Source: a bacterium (GTDB taxonomy: Bacteria > JALSQH01). From it: a stretch of DNA of 15,289 nt. A program made the translations under genes and the position numbers. Positions within the stretch are counted from its first letter, which is position 1. Each line of letters opens with the position of its first letter. The notes under the pieces are model-generated. The model did no database searches, was not told the DNA's origin, and saw only the letters and a program-made list of their open reading frames with translations. This document shows, piece by piece, positions 1 to 7,913 of the stretch. The stretch spans positions 1-15,289 of the forward strand of contig JALSQH010000084.1 of the NCBI GenBank assembly GCA_026985515.1, in the 5' to 3' direction.

Positions 1-1312
1 GAACTTCAACCCCTGGAAATTCAGCACCAAATGGTGTGTTTCTCAGGTCATATATTCCAATAGCAGTGGCTCCAACCAGTACAATTTTATTTTTGAATTC
101 AGAAGGAGGAACTTTACCATCAAGCACGTCAACAAAACTATATGTTTTGAAAGTACCTGGAGGTCCCCGGTAGTTAATAAGCAGTTTTCCAGATTCGTTA
201 ACAGGTATTCTTCTCTTCCCAATTGCGAGGAGAGAAACCTCTCCTTCATCACCGATCTTCAATACTATGTCGCGATGCAGGTAAACTGCCGCAGTTATAA
301 GAGATAAAGATGGGTAATAATCATCCCTTCCGTGAAGGGTAACAAGCATCGGATGCCACCTGACCTCACCATCAAGATCAGGGATCATATTGAAAAAACC
401 CTGATATTTAACTGCCCTGCTCAGTATCGGAATATTTGGATTAACACCATAAGCCACCGGAACCCATGGCACATACCTGGAGTGGGGAAGCAGTACAATC
501 TTTATCCTGCTGTTCTCAATTAATTTTTCCCTTTCTTTTAATTCTATTGGAGAGAGGTGAGAAGCTTCCCTTTTAGAAAAGTAGAAGAAATAACCAAGCA
601 CAGAGGGGGGACCCTCTTTTAATGCTCTTGCCAGGAAATAATCGTTGTTTGCTTTTATTTCAGATTCCAGAATGTACCTGTAGAACCTGGCTGAATTTTC
701 AGATACTTCCTCCAGTAATTTTATTTTTGTGTTAACTTCAGCAAGCTCATCAGTCAGTTCTTTCATCTGAGCAACTATCTTTAATGTCGCTTTTTTAAGA
801 TAAAGCCTCCGCATTCTCCTTCCAAGAAGGGAAATTGTATCCTGAATTTCTTTCATCCTTTTCTTCAATTCCTCAAGCTGTTTCTCCACTTTTTCAGGAG
901 AAAGGGGCCATTGATTCAGCTTCATTTCATTGAAAAGCTTTTTAAACTCCTTTACTTTTACAAGCTCAGAATTCTTATCAGGTTCCGAGAAAACAATATC
1001 AAAAGCTATAACGGCAGGTTTATACTTTTTCATTAAATTTATAAATTCAGCTATCTTTGATCTGGGCCATGGCCATCTTCCCAGCTCCGGAGAGGCAAGA
1101 CTCTTTTCATCAATTGCAACAATCACAACTTCTGGATCAGGTTTTTCCGCTCCTCTCACAATAAATCTTGAATCAAGCAACTTCTCTTCAATTACACGAA
1201 AGAGATAAAGAGATGGAAATTTGAGGGAAAAGAGATAAAGGATTATCACAAAAAATGTGGCAATTACACTTATCCTGAAAGGGGTAAGTTTAAAAAACTT
1301 TTTCTTATTCAC
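1..1312 (-). CDS. CHASE2-domain membrane sensor protein (C-terminus beyond left edge)
   Basis: The reading frame is open from a GTG at 1312 to the window edge (437 codons seen, no stop). Residues 13-32 form one membrane span. It is followed by a typical CHASE2 opening: IEEKLLDSRF (41-50), DPEVVIVAIDEKSL (59-72), the RWPWPR motif (79-84) and AFDIVFSEPD (103-112). The region that closes CHASE2 (NKIVLVGATAIGIYDLRNTPF) lies just inside the left edge. CHASE2 is an extracytoplasmic sensory domain normally followed by two or three membrane spans and an adenylate cyclase, histidine kinase or Ser/Thr kinase domain; that output part is not visible. A charged coiled-coil-like stretch (about 138-205) is inserted inside the domain. 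The GTG shares its first G with the TAG stop of the upstream lipoprotein gene and has no good ribosome-binding site, so translational coupling is likely. I am sure of CHASE2 but not of the output activity. Confidence 0.88.
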   Translation of the reverse strand, partial: MNKKKFFKLTPFRISVIATFFVIILYLFSLKFPSLYLFRVIEEKLLDSRFIVRGAEKPDPEVVIVAIDEKSLASPELGRWPWPRSKIAEFINLMKKYKPAVIAFDIVFSEPDKNSELVKVKEFKKLFNEMKLNQWPLSPEKVEKQLEELKKRMKEIQDTISLLGRRMRRLYLKKATLKIVAQMKELTDELAEVNTKIKLLEEVSENSARFYRYILESEIKANNDYFLARALKEGPPSVLGYFFYFSKREASHLSPIELKEREKLIENSRIKIVLLPHSRYVPWVPVAYGVNPNIPILSRAVKYQGFFNMIPDLDGEVRWHPMLVTLHGRDDYYPSLSLITAAVYLHRDIVLKIGDEGEVSLLAIGKRRIPVNESGKLLINYRGPPGTFKTYSFVDVLDGKVPPSEFKNKIVLVGATAIGIYDLRNTPFGAEFPGVEV

Positions 1313-4300
1313 TACTGATTCACCACGAAATCAACTTTTTTCCAGAAACCTTCTATGCCAGTTTCCACAGGTTGAGCAAGTGAGTAATCAACCACACCGT
1401 CAGGATAGTAATAAATATTTCCCGAATGAACAGCAAAGAGTAAATAACTCCCCGGTATGAGATTAAAGAATGTCAGGTAACCACTGGTTGTGGTTACACT
1501 CTGCGAATAAGTAAAACCAGTGAGAAGATTTTTCATTGAAACAGTAACCCTGTCACCCTCCCAATCCCGTGGAAATGAGTAACCAACAGTTACATAACTT
1601 TTTATGTAAAAACTTCTGCTTCCAAAGTCAGTATCATCTGACAATTCTATCAGAGCAGAATTAAACTCTTCCGGATTAAAAAGAGATTCAATAGATGTTC
1701 CCCATCTCATCCTCCATTCACCGGCTGGCAAAGAGTATGAGAAAAATCCCCGGGAGTCAGTTTCAAAAATAAGGTCCACCGACTCTTCTGGATCCTCCAT
1801 AAGAAAATAGTATGCAACTTCGCCAAAGGCAGGGTTATATATTCTACCAGAGATGTTGTAACCTGAAGATGAAGAAACAGCAGGGAATGGCAGTATCACT
1901 TCTTCTGTTACCTCTACATCGTAAAGACTGAACTCTCCACCATCACCGAAAAACACTTTCCAGTATCTCCCCTGAAACAGATTCTTCTCCGTGTACTCTC
2001 TATAAATAAATTTCCCTTCCACACTTTTAACCACCGCTATCTTGCCTGCAAAATCCCTGAAACTTATCCCTGGAAATGTATATTGCCCCACTTTCATTTC
2101 TCCGAGATTTATAATCCCTCTTCCTGCCGGGATTGTAATGGACTCCGGAGAAAGGGTAACCTCAACATTGTAATCGTAAGGATATACCTGTAAAGACCAG
2201 CGTACAGGAAGCGGAGACTGTGGTTTAAAAGAGGTCAGATTAAGCGAAAAGAAACCTTCATCAATAGATGCAATAGCCGTTTGACCATACGCTCCGCAAC
2301 CAGAAATGGCGGTTATAAAACCACTCTTTACAGGTCCACCAGCAACAACCTTTCCTCTGACTGTGACATCGGTTACTCTGGCACCAATGCGAACATTCAT
2401 ACCATCGGTAATGCTCGCTGGTAATGAACTTTTCTCTCCTTCAAGGACATACTTCCCACTAAGAATAAATGGAACAAATCCATTATCTCCATTTTCAATG
2501 GAGAATGCAGCAGTCCCATTGTTATCGGTGGTTGACAATACTCCTTCCATTTCCGTCAAAATCAATATTTTCTTACCTGACACCGGTGAACCATCTGCAA
2601 CATCCGTTACTGTGAGTGTGAAATTAATGGGGTGAGCTTTCTGTCTTTTTACATAGAGAATCTTCTCTCCCCCCCGACTTGAGACCACAAGAGGGGTTTT
2701 ATCAAATTCCATGTTTTTGAATACCTCACCTACTGTGGTTACCACCTTCCCGTCTGAGACTCCATCAAGATCTCCCTCACTCTCAATTCCATCCACCATG
2801 TATCTGAGTACATACCTCTCTCCATTATCAATAATCCCGTTACTGTTGTCATCGATCCAGAAGGAAAACTTCACACCACCTCCACAACCTGTATTGTAAA
2901 CAGCTATGGTTGTGTTATCGCTGTAGGGTGAAAGATCCACTGGATTATTCTCAGAGCCTTCAACCCTCTTACCATCAATAAAAATATCCGGGCTTCCAGG
3001 TTCCTGATCAAAAAGCGTAATATCATAAGAACCTGCAGCAAACACTCCTCCATTATGATATCCGGCTCTTTCACTGCACTGGAGAAACCCATCTCCATTT
3101 TTATCCTCAAAGGCAAAAAGAGCAACCCCTTTTGAGAGAATATCGGAGGGGATCCTAAGAGAATATCCCACATCTCCTCCATTTTCATTGATGATAATCC
3201 GTGTAACGGGAACCCCATAAAAGACCGATTCAGTAATATTATCTCCAAATTTATAATTTGAGTAAGCTGCAATCACAAGTTTGCCTCCAGATGCATTGTG
3301 GACAATTCCACCTACTACATCCCCGGTAGTACTGAGGTTATTATCCCACAGAACCGGATATGTTAAAGAATATGAGTATGATGCAAATGATGTAACTGGC
3401 GAATAAAAATCTCCTGTTAGAATGTAATAACTTCCATATTCATCTCCATAAAAACCGGTAACTACACTCACCGGCGACAGGTAGAATCTATTATCCCTGA
3501 ACAATGCATATTTTCTTCCAGGTATAACTATTCCGCTTCTTATTACAATTAAAGATTTTGCGGCGATATTTCCTGCTTCATCCCTGACCACTATATTAAA
3601 AAAGTTTACACCATCCCTAACAGGTAGATACCGATCCAGGCTTGTAACACCTTCAAAATTAACAACCTTTTCCCATGTTTCTGATACATCGTCATAGCGG
3701 TAAATTCCACCGGTAACTTCCTCTGAAAAATCAATAGAAAAATTCTCCTCATCCGCGAATGTGTAAGTGATATCATTGGGAGAATTAACAAATATTTCAG
3801 GCAGACGCGAATCAATTTTCAGAGAAAAGCTCTTTTCCTCACTTACATTACCCGCCCTGTCAACTGCTCTCACAAACCATGTGGAAACAGGCTTTTCAAT
3901 TCCGTAAGAAACCATAAAAGGATACTCCCACCTGTTGGTTTCCATGACTCTTATCCACAAAATTCCATCGGGAGATATCTCAACACGATCAATTACCCCG
4001 GGCGGAGAGTCAGAAGCAGTACCAGTAAACCATGTCGGGTTATTCTCAGCATTTACTACAATTGAATTACTATCAGGATTCACCACAGGAGGGGTATTAT
4101 CCACAATTATGTGAACAGAAGATGTTCCCAGCATCTCAAGATTCAGCCCATTTCCAGCTTTGCACAGAAAATAATAATCCCCTTCCCTGTCTGGATCAAA
4201 CTGGAAGGACCAGTTAGTGGTACCGGCTGCCTTATACCATGTGGCACCCCCATCAGGGGAAATCTTTACGACCCTAACGACCGTATTCTTTGCCCAGGCT

Positions 4301-4749
4301 CTGCCCCTCACAACATAGGGAAGATGAGAAGAGTTGATATACAGGTCTGATGCAGGATCGGTAAACTCACAATTCAACACAGCTTCTGCAGGTGGTTTTG
4401 CTATTATATATTCCTGTTTCTTCAGTGTTTCGACATTCCCTGCGAGATCCACTGAGAAGTACCTCAGTGAGGTTGAATGGTCAATATAAATTTTGACAGA
4501 ATTCTTTGCTACCTTTGTATTGGGATCCCCTATTGAGGGAATAACATCATCAATTCCATAATAAATAGTGGCAGGTTCACTGGTGGTAAGAGTCACCGTG
4601 ATGGGGTAATAGTATGTTCCTCCCGGTGGATAGGCAGTTGTTACAGGAGGAGTTGTATCCCTCTTCGCTTTCCGCTCCTCTTTTTTATGGCATGAAGAAA
4701 ACAGAGAAAGAATGATAAGGAAAACAAAAAACTTTTTTATTCCTTCCAC
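1312..4749 (-). CDS. Giant multidomain surface lipoprotein (Ig-like, EF-hand-like loops)
   Basis: This is an 1145-aa probable lipoprotein of unknown function. A short basic N-terminus and hydrophobic core end in LFSSC with Cys20 as the lipidation residue; F rather than L at -3 is slightly atypical. A chitobiase C-terminal-like beta domain follows (about 32-118, beginning TPPVTTAYPPGG). Then come Ig-like repeats at about 125-220, 217-313 and 316-407, two of them sharing an ISPDG...W core and the last two AGN near their ends. Two canonical EF-hand-type calcium loops occur at 549-560 (DKNGDGFLQCSE) and 633-644 (DDNSNGIIDNGE). A Big_1-like or carboxypeptidase-regulatory-like region spans about 698-790, with further beta-rich modules to the C-terminus. 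The GTG at 4749 was chosen because GGGAGG lies 5 bases upstream; an in-frame GTG at 4755 lies inside that Shine-Dalgarno. It overlaps the CHASE2 gene by one base. Adhesion, matrix binding or cargo display are inferences only. Confidence 0.85.
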   Translation of the reverse strand: MEGIKKFFVFLIILSLFSSCHKKEERKAKRDTTPPVTTAYPPGGTYYYPITVTLTTSEPATIYYGIDDVIPSIGDPNTKVAKNSVKIYIDHSTSLRYFSVDLAGNVETLKKQEYIIAKPPAEAVLNCEFTDPASDLYINSSHLPYVVRGRAWAKNTVVRVVKISPDGGATWYKAAGTTNWSFQFDPDREGDYYFLCKAGNGLNLEMLGTSSVHIIVDNTPPVVNPDSNSIVVNAENNPTWFTGTASDSPPGVIDRVEISPDGILWIRVMETNRWEYPFMVSYGIEKPVSTWFVRAVDRAGNVSEEKSFSLKIDSRLPEIFVNSPNDITYTFADEENFSIDFSEEVTGGIYRYDDVSETWEKVVNFEGVTSLDRYLPVRDGVNFFNIVVRDEAGNIAAKSLIVIRSGIVIPGRKYALFRDNRFYLSPVSVVTGFYGDEYGSYYILTGDFYSPVTSFASYSYSLTYPVLWDNNLSTTGDVVGGIVHNASGGKLVIAAYSNYKFGDNITESVFYGVPVTRIIINENGGDVGYSLRIPSDILSKGVALFAFEDKNGDGFLQCSERAGYHNGGVFAAGSYDITLFDQEPGSPDIFIDGKRVEGSENNPVDLSPYSDNTTIAVYNTGCGGGVKFSFWIDDNSNGIIDNGERYVLRYMVDGIESEGDLDGVSDGKVVTTVGEVFKNMEFDKTPLVVSSRGGEKILYVKRQKAHPINFTLTVTDVADGSPVSGKKILILTEMEGVLSTTDNNGTAAFSIENGDNGFVPFILSGKYVLEGEKSSLPASITDGMNVRIGARVTDVTVRGKVVAGGPVKSGFITAISGCGAYGQTAIASIDEGFFSLNLTSFKPQSPLPVRWSLQVYPYDYNVEVTLSPESITIPAGRGIINLGEMKVGQYTFPGISFRDFAGKIAVVKSVEGKFIYREYTEKNLFQGRYWKVFFGDGGEFSLYDVEVTEEVILPFPAVSSSSGYNISGRIYNPAFGEVAYYFLMEDPEESVDLIFETDSRGFFSYSLPAGEWRMRWGTSIESLFNPEEFNSALIELSDDTDFGSRSFYIKSYVTVGYSFPRDWEGDRVTVSMKNLLTGFTYSQSVTTTSGYLTFFNLIPGSYLLFAVHSGNIYYYPDGVVDYSLAQPVETGIEGFWKKVDFVVNQ

Positions 4750-4773
4750 ATGCACCTCCCTTTTTTCAAGTAA

Positions 4774-4802
4774 ATAATAGTATAATGTAGATTTGAAGTC
4801 AA
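4774..4802 (-). promoter_or_regulatory. Predicted sigma-70 promoter of the lipoprotein-CHASE2 operon
   Basis: On the minus strand, TTGACT (4802-4797) and TATTAT (4779-4774) are separated by exactly 17 bases. Each box matches five of six consensus positions. Transcription would start near 4767, giving a leader of under 20 bases that still contains the GGGAGG ribosome-binding site. Confidence 0.6.
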
Positions 4803-4813
4803 CAAATTTAATC

Positions 4814-4841
4814 TTGACAATCAGGGGTGTTTATATATACT
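4814..4841 (+). promoter_or_regulatory. Predicted sigma-70 promoter of the acyl-CoA dehydrogenase gene
   Basis: A perfect TTGACA -35 box (4814-4819) is followed after 16 bases by TATACT (4836-4841), a five-of-six match to the -10 consensus. The predicted start is around 4848, inside the palindrome at 4847-4864, so a bound repressor would cover the start point. The -35 box lies 11 bases from the -35 box of the divergent lipoprotein promoter. Confidence 0.7.
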
Positions 4842-4846
4842 AAAAC

Positions 4847-4864
4847 TGAATGATTATTCATTCA
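4847..4864. promoter_or_regulatory. FadR-type (TetR family) palindromic operator
   Basis: TGAATGATTATTCATTCA is a perfect inverted repeat with 7-bp arms and a 4-base centre. From memory, the Bacillus subtilis FadR (YsiA) consensus is TGAATGA, a short A/T-rich centre, then TCATTCA, which this fits in both arms and spacing. It overlaps the predicted transcription start of an acyl-CoA dehydrogenase gene, the kind of target such a regulator represses when long-chain acyl-CoA is absent. No tetR-type gene lies in the window, so the regulator would act in trans. Confidence 0.72.
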
Positions 4865-4906
4865 TTTTTTGCGGAAAATTAAACTAACCATTATAAGGAG
4901 GTTAAA

Positions 4907-6754
4907 ATGCCAGATTACAGAGTGGACGAAAGGGATATAAGGTTTGTCCTGTACGAACAGCTTGAAATGGACAAAAAACTAAAAGAGATCCCAGACTATC
5001 AGGACTTTGATCGCGACATGTATGACATGGTTCTAAACGAAGCCATTAAATTCGCCGTAAACGAAGTGGCTCCTGTGAATCGATGCGGAGACCTTGAGGG
5101 CTGCAGGTTTGAAAATGGAAAAGCCTATGTTCCCAGTTGCTACAAAGAAGTATACAAAAAATATGCAGAGGCTGGATGGATAGGTCTTGTGAGTGATCCT
5201 GAATATGGTGGTCAGGGAATGCCCGAAACACTTGGTGTGGCAGTCTCAGAAGTTTTTGCTGGTGCTTCACTTGCATTTGTAATGTATCCTGGCTTGACCG
5301 CAGAAGCAGCCAGATTACTCCTCCACTATGGAAGCGAGGAGATGAAAAAACTGTATGTTCCCAGAATGCTCTCTGGTGAGTGGCAGGGAACCATGTGTCT
5401 TACAGAACCTGATGCCGGTAGCGATGTTGGTAATTCCAAAACAAAGGCTATAAAGAAGGATGGAAGGTACTTCATTGAAGGTCAAAAAATATTCATCTCC
5501 TCCGGTGACCACGACATGACAGAGAACCATATCCACCTTGTTCTTGCAAGACTTGAAGGAGCACCTCCCGGAACAAAGGGACTGAGCCTCTTTCTGGTAC
5601 CAAAGTACAAAGTGAACCCGGATGGTTCACTTGGAGAATTCAACGACGTTCATCTGGTAAGTATCGAACATAAAATGGGTATAAATGGTTCAGTCACCGC
5701 AACCCTCAGTTTCGGTGAAAATGGAAAATGTGAAGGTTACCTCATCGGAGAGGAAAATAAAGGTATCCAGTACATGTTTCTTATGATGAACGGCGCAAGA
5801 ATTGGAACCGGAATGCTTGCAATGGCAAATGCAGCCGCTGCTTATCTCGATGCCCTTGATTATGCGCATGAAAGGAAGCAGGGCTCCCACTGGACCCAGT
5901 TTAAAGATCCCACTGCTCCCAGGGTACCCATCATTGAACATCCTGATGTTAGAAGAATGATCATGATCATGAAATCCACAGTAGAGGGGCTCAGAAGTCT
6001 TCTTTACCATGTTGGCCTCTATGCTGATCTTGCAGAAAAGCATCCTGACGAGAAGGTAAGGGAGCACTATCAGGATCTCCTTGATCTTCTGACCCCAATT
6101 GCCAAGGCATACAGCAGTGACCAGGCTTTCAGAGTGGCAGAACTCGCAGTTCAGACATATGGAGGATATGGATACACTAAAGATTACATGGTTGAGCAGT
6201 ATCTCAGAGATATAAAAATCACCTCCATCTACGAAGGAGCAAATGGAATTCAGGCGATGGACCTCCTTTTCAGGAAGATGACTCTGCATGGTGGAAGGCT
6301 GTTTATGAGATTCATGACTGAATTGAATCAGTTCATTGAAAAACATCAGAATGAAGAAAAGATGAAAGACTTTATTTCAAAACTTGCTGCTGCAAGAGAC
6401 TCACTGGTAAAAATCGCCATGCAGTATCAGCAGGATGCTAGCAGTGGAAACTTTCTCCATCTGCTGCTTACAGCAACACCTTATCTTGAACTTTTTGGGC
6501 ATGTTGTAGTTGGCTACTACATGGCTGATCAGGCAAGAGTGGCCATCCAGAAACTGGAGGAAATCTACAAAGCCAAAGGAGCAGATACCGAAGAAAAACA
6601 GAAAGAACTGGTTAGAGAGAATGAGGAGGCGAAATTCTACTACAACAAGATTCAGACCGTAAAATTCTTCCTCAACCATGCTCTGCCGAAGGTTAAGGCT
6701 TTAGAAATGGAAATTGCAGACGATGATAAATCTCCCATGGATGTGATACTCTGA
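4907..6754 (+). CDS. Acyl-CoA dehydrogenase (long form with C-terminal extension)
   Basis: This cytoplasmic FAD enzyme catalyses the first beta-oxidation step, oxidising acyl-CoA to trans-2-enoyl-CoA and passing electrons to ETF. The N-terminal helical domain runs to about 160. CLTEPDAGSDVG (164-175) and EGQKIFISSGDHD (191-203) are the family FAD/substrate signatures in the middle beta domain. YGGYGYTKDYMVEQYLRDI and IYEGANGIQ follow in the C-terminal helical domain, with Glu443 as the predicted catalytic base. At 615 aa it is much longer than the 380-aa short-chain enzymes; the extra C-terminal helices (about 480-600) match the Acyl-CoA_dh_C type seen in FadE5-like and DmdC-like members. Chain-length specificity, and 3-methylthiopropionyl-CoA as an alternative substrate, cannot be settled here. 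AAGGAGGT stands 5-6 bases before the ATG. The gene is monocistronic, with an operator over its promoter and a terminator after it. Confidence 0.95.
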   Translation: MPDYRVDERDIRFVLYEQLEMDKKLKEIPDYQDFDRDMYDMVLNEAIKFAVNEVAPVNRCGDLEGCRFENGKAYVPSCYKEVYKKYAEAGWIGLVSDPEYGGQGMPETLGVAVSEVFAGASLAFVMYPGLTAEAARLLLHYGSEEMKKLYVPRMLSGEWQGTMCLTEPDAGSDVGNSKTKAIKKDGRYFIEGQKIFISSGDHDMTENHIHLVLARLEGAPPGTKGLSLFLVPKYKVNPDGSLGEFNDVHLVSIEHKMGINGSVTATLSFGENGKCEGYLIGEENKGIQYMFLMMNGARIGTGMLAMANAAAAYLDALDYAHERKQGSHWTQFKDPTAPRVPIIEHPDVRRMIMIMKSTVEGLRSLLYHVGLYADLAEKHPDEKVREHYQDLLDLLTPIAKAYSSDQAFRVAELAVQTYGGYGYTKDYMVEQYLRDIKITSIYEGANGIQAMDLLFRKMTLHGGRLFMRFMTELNQFIEKHQNEEKMKDFISKLAAARDSLVKIAMQYQQDASSGNFLHLLLTATPYLELFGHVVVGYYMADQARVAIQKLEEIYKAKGADTEEKQKELVRENEEAKFYYNKIQTVKFFLNHALPKVKALEMEIADDDKSPMDVIL

Positions 6755-6762
6755 TGCCGGCT

Positions 6763-6787
6763 GGAGCGGGTTCTTCCCGCTCCTTTT
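6763..6787 (+). terminator. Intrinsic terminator after the acyl-CoA dehydrogenase gene
   Basis: An 8-bp perfect GC-rich stem, GGAGCGGG (6763-6770) and CCCGCTCC (6776-6783), encloses a TTCTT loop and is followed by TTTT and a pyrimidine tract. It starts 8 bases after the stop codon. Confidence 0.88.
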
Positions 6788-6829
6788 CTCTCTTTTCTCA
6801 ATAACTTCTAAACAATTTTGCAGTGATCT

Positions 6830-6857
6830 TTTTATCAGAACCTCTTCCTGATAAAAT
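6830..6857 (+). promoter_or_regulatory. Inverted repeat overlapping a possible extended -10 before lptF
   Basis: TTTTATCAG (6830-6838) and CTGATAAAA (6848-6856) form a perfect 9-bp inverted repeat with a 9-base centre. The right arm contains TGATAAAAT (6849-6857), which reads as an extended -10 (TGnTAAAAT). The predicted start would fall around 6864, next to the ATG at 6867. It may be an operator-covered promoter, or simply a hairpin; no good -35 box is seen. Confidence 0.4.
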
Positions 6858-6866
6858 ATTTATCTA

Positions 6867-7913
6867 ATGATAAGCAAACTTGAAAAGTACATTCTGAAGG
6901 AGCTTTTCAATCACTTCATTCTGATCTATCTCATACTTTTTGTGGTTTTTCTCCTTATTCAAATTGGTGGGCTTCTCAAATCTGTTCCGGGCACTATTCC
7001 GCTCTGGAAAATACCTTCCATAGTTCCCCTTATCATACCCACCTTTACTCTTTATTTTTCCTTCCCCATTACTCTTTTAACCTTTACAGTGGTTTCCAGT
7101 CAGATGAGAAAAAGGGGAGAAAATATTGCACTTTTTTCCTCTGGTATCTCAATTAAAGAAATCGCAAGAACCTACTTTTTCTTTTCGATTCTGGTTACCC
7201 TTTTCAATCTCTATAATATCTTCTATCTTTTACCTGCAACCCGGTACAGGTTCAACAGGGCATCCCTGGAAATTTTGAAGGAGGGAACAGTTTCACTCCT
7301 TAACAGGGATGGTTTTTCCGTTGTCAACAACAATCTCACTGTTCTGGTCAAGAAAAACAATGAAAATAACTCAATCCTGCTCTTTTCTGATAAGAGCAAA
7401 TTACCAGTTATCATTTCAGCAGAAAATGTGAAATATGTGAGGGGAAAAATTTTGCTTGAAAGAGGTGTTATTATTCCTCTGCTGGAAAGGGCGGGACATT
7501 CATTTATGAGATTTTCCATGGGTGAAATACCCCCATCTCTTTTACTGCCAGTAAAATACAAGACCTATATATCTGAAGGAGAAATTCCATTTCCCCAGCT
7601 TCTTCAGCTGCAACAAAAAGACTTTGATCCAGACTATGCAATTGAAATTAATAGAAGATTGATTCTTTCCCTTGCCGTTCTCCTTGTAACCTGGGCGGGA
7701 CTCCTCCCATCAGGCATGAAGAGGGGACAGGAGGATACCGGGATATTCATCGTTACCACACTGATTTTTATCCTCTTTTACCTTTTGATGTCCACAGGAA
7801 GAAATATTATAAGAGAAAATGAATTTTCGGGTAATTACGTAATGTGGTCTACACTTCTTCTCCTCATCTTATACAATGAAATTTCCTTTTTAATTCTGAG
7901 GAAAAAGGTATGA
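6867..7913 (+). CDS. lptF: LPS export ABC transporter permease LptF (YjgP/YjgQ family)
   Basis: This is one of two inner-membrane permeases that, with the LptB ATPase (not in this window), extract lipopolysaccharide from the inner membrane and load it on the LptC/LptA bridge. At 348 aa it shows the family layout: three N-terminal spans (about 12-34, 52-76, 103-123), a periplasmic beta-jellyroll (about 130-260) and three C-terminal spans (about 267-284, 290-308, 322-344). The cytoplasmic motif MRKRGENIALFSSGIS (80-95) is the conserved coupling region that contacts LptB. The assignment as F rather than G rests on gene order. No Shine-Dalgarno precedes the ATG. The stop overlaps the next start as ATGA. 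Confidence 0.88.
   Translation: MISKLEKYILKELFNHFILIYLILFVVFLLIQIGGLLKSVPGTIPLWKIPSIVPLIIPTFTLYFSFPITLLTFTVVSSQMRKRGENIALFSSGISIKEIARTYFFFSILVTLFNLYNIFYLLPATRYRFNRASLEILKEGTVSLLNRDGFSVVNNNLTVLVKKNNENNSILLFSDKSKLPVIISAENVKYVRGKILLERGVIIPLLERAGHSFMRFSMGEIPPSLLLPVKYKTYISEGEIPFPQLLQLQQKDFDPDYAIEINRRLILSLAVLLVTWAGLLPSGMKRGQEDTGIFIVTTLIFILFYLLMSTGRNIIRENEFSGNYVMWSTLLLLILYNEISFLILRKKV

Noticed and set aside
2904-3272. Minus-strand frame within the lipoprotein gene that might suggest a frameshift or nested gene
   Set aside because: The main lipoprotein frame is uninterrupted through this stretch; the alternative frame has no domain and no start signal.
5690-6346. A 218-codon minus-strand frame inside the acyl-CoA dehydrogenase
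   Set aside because: It is a shadow of a strongly conserved enzyme, with no ribosome-binding site or domain.
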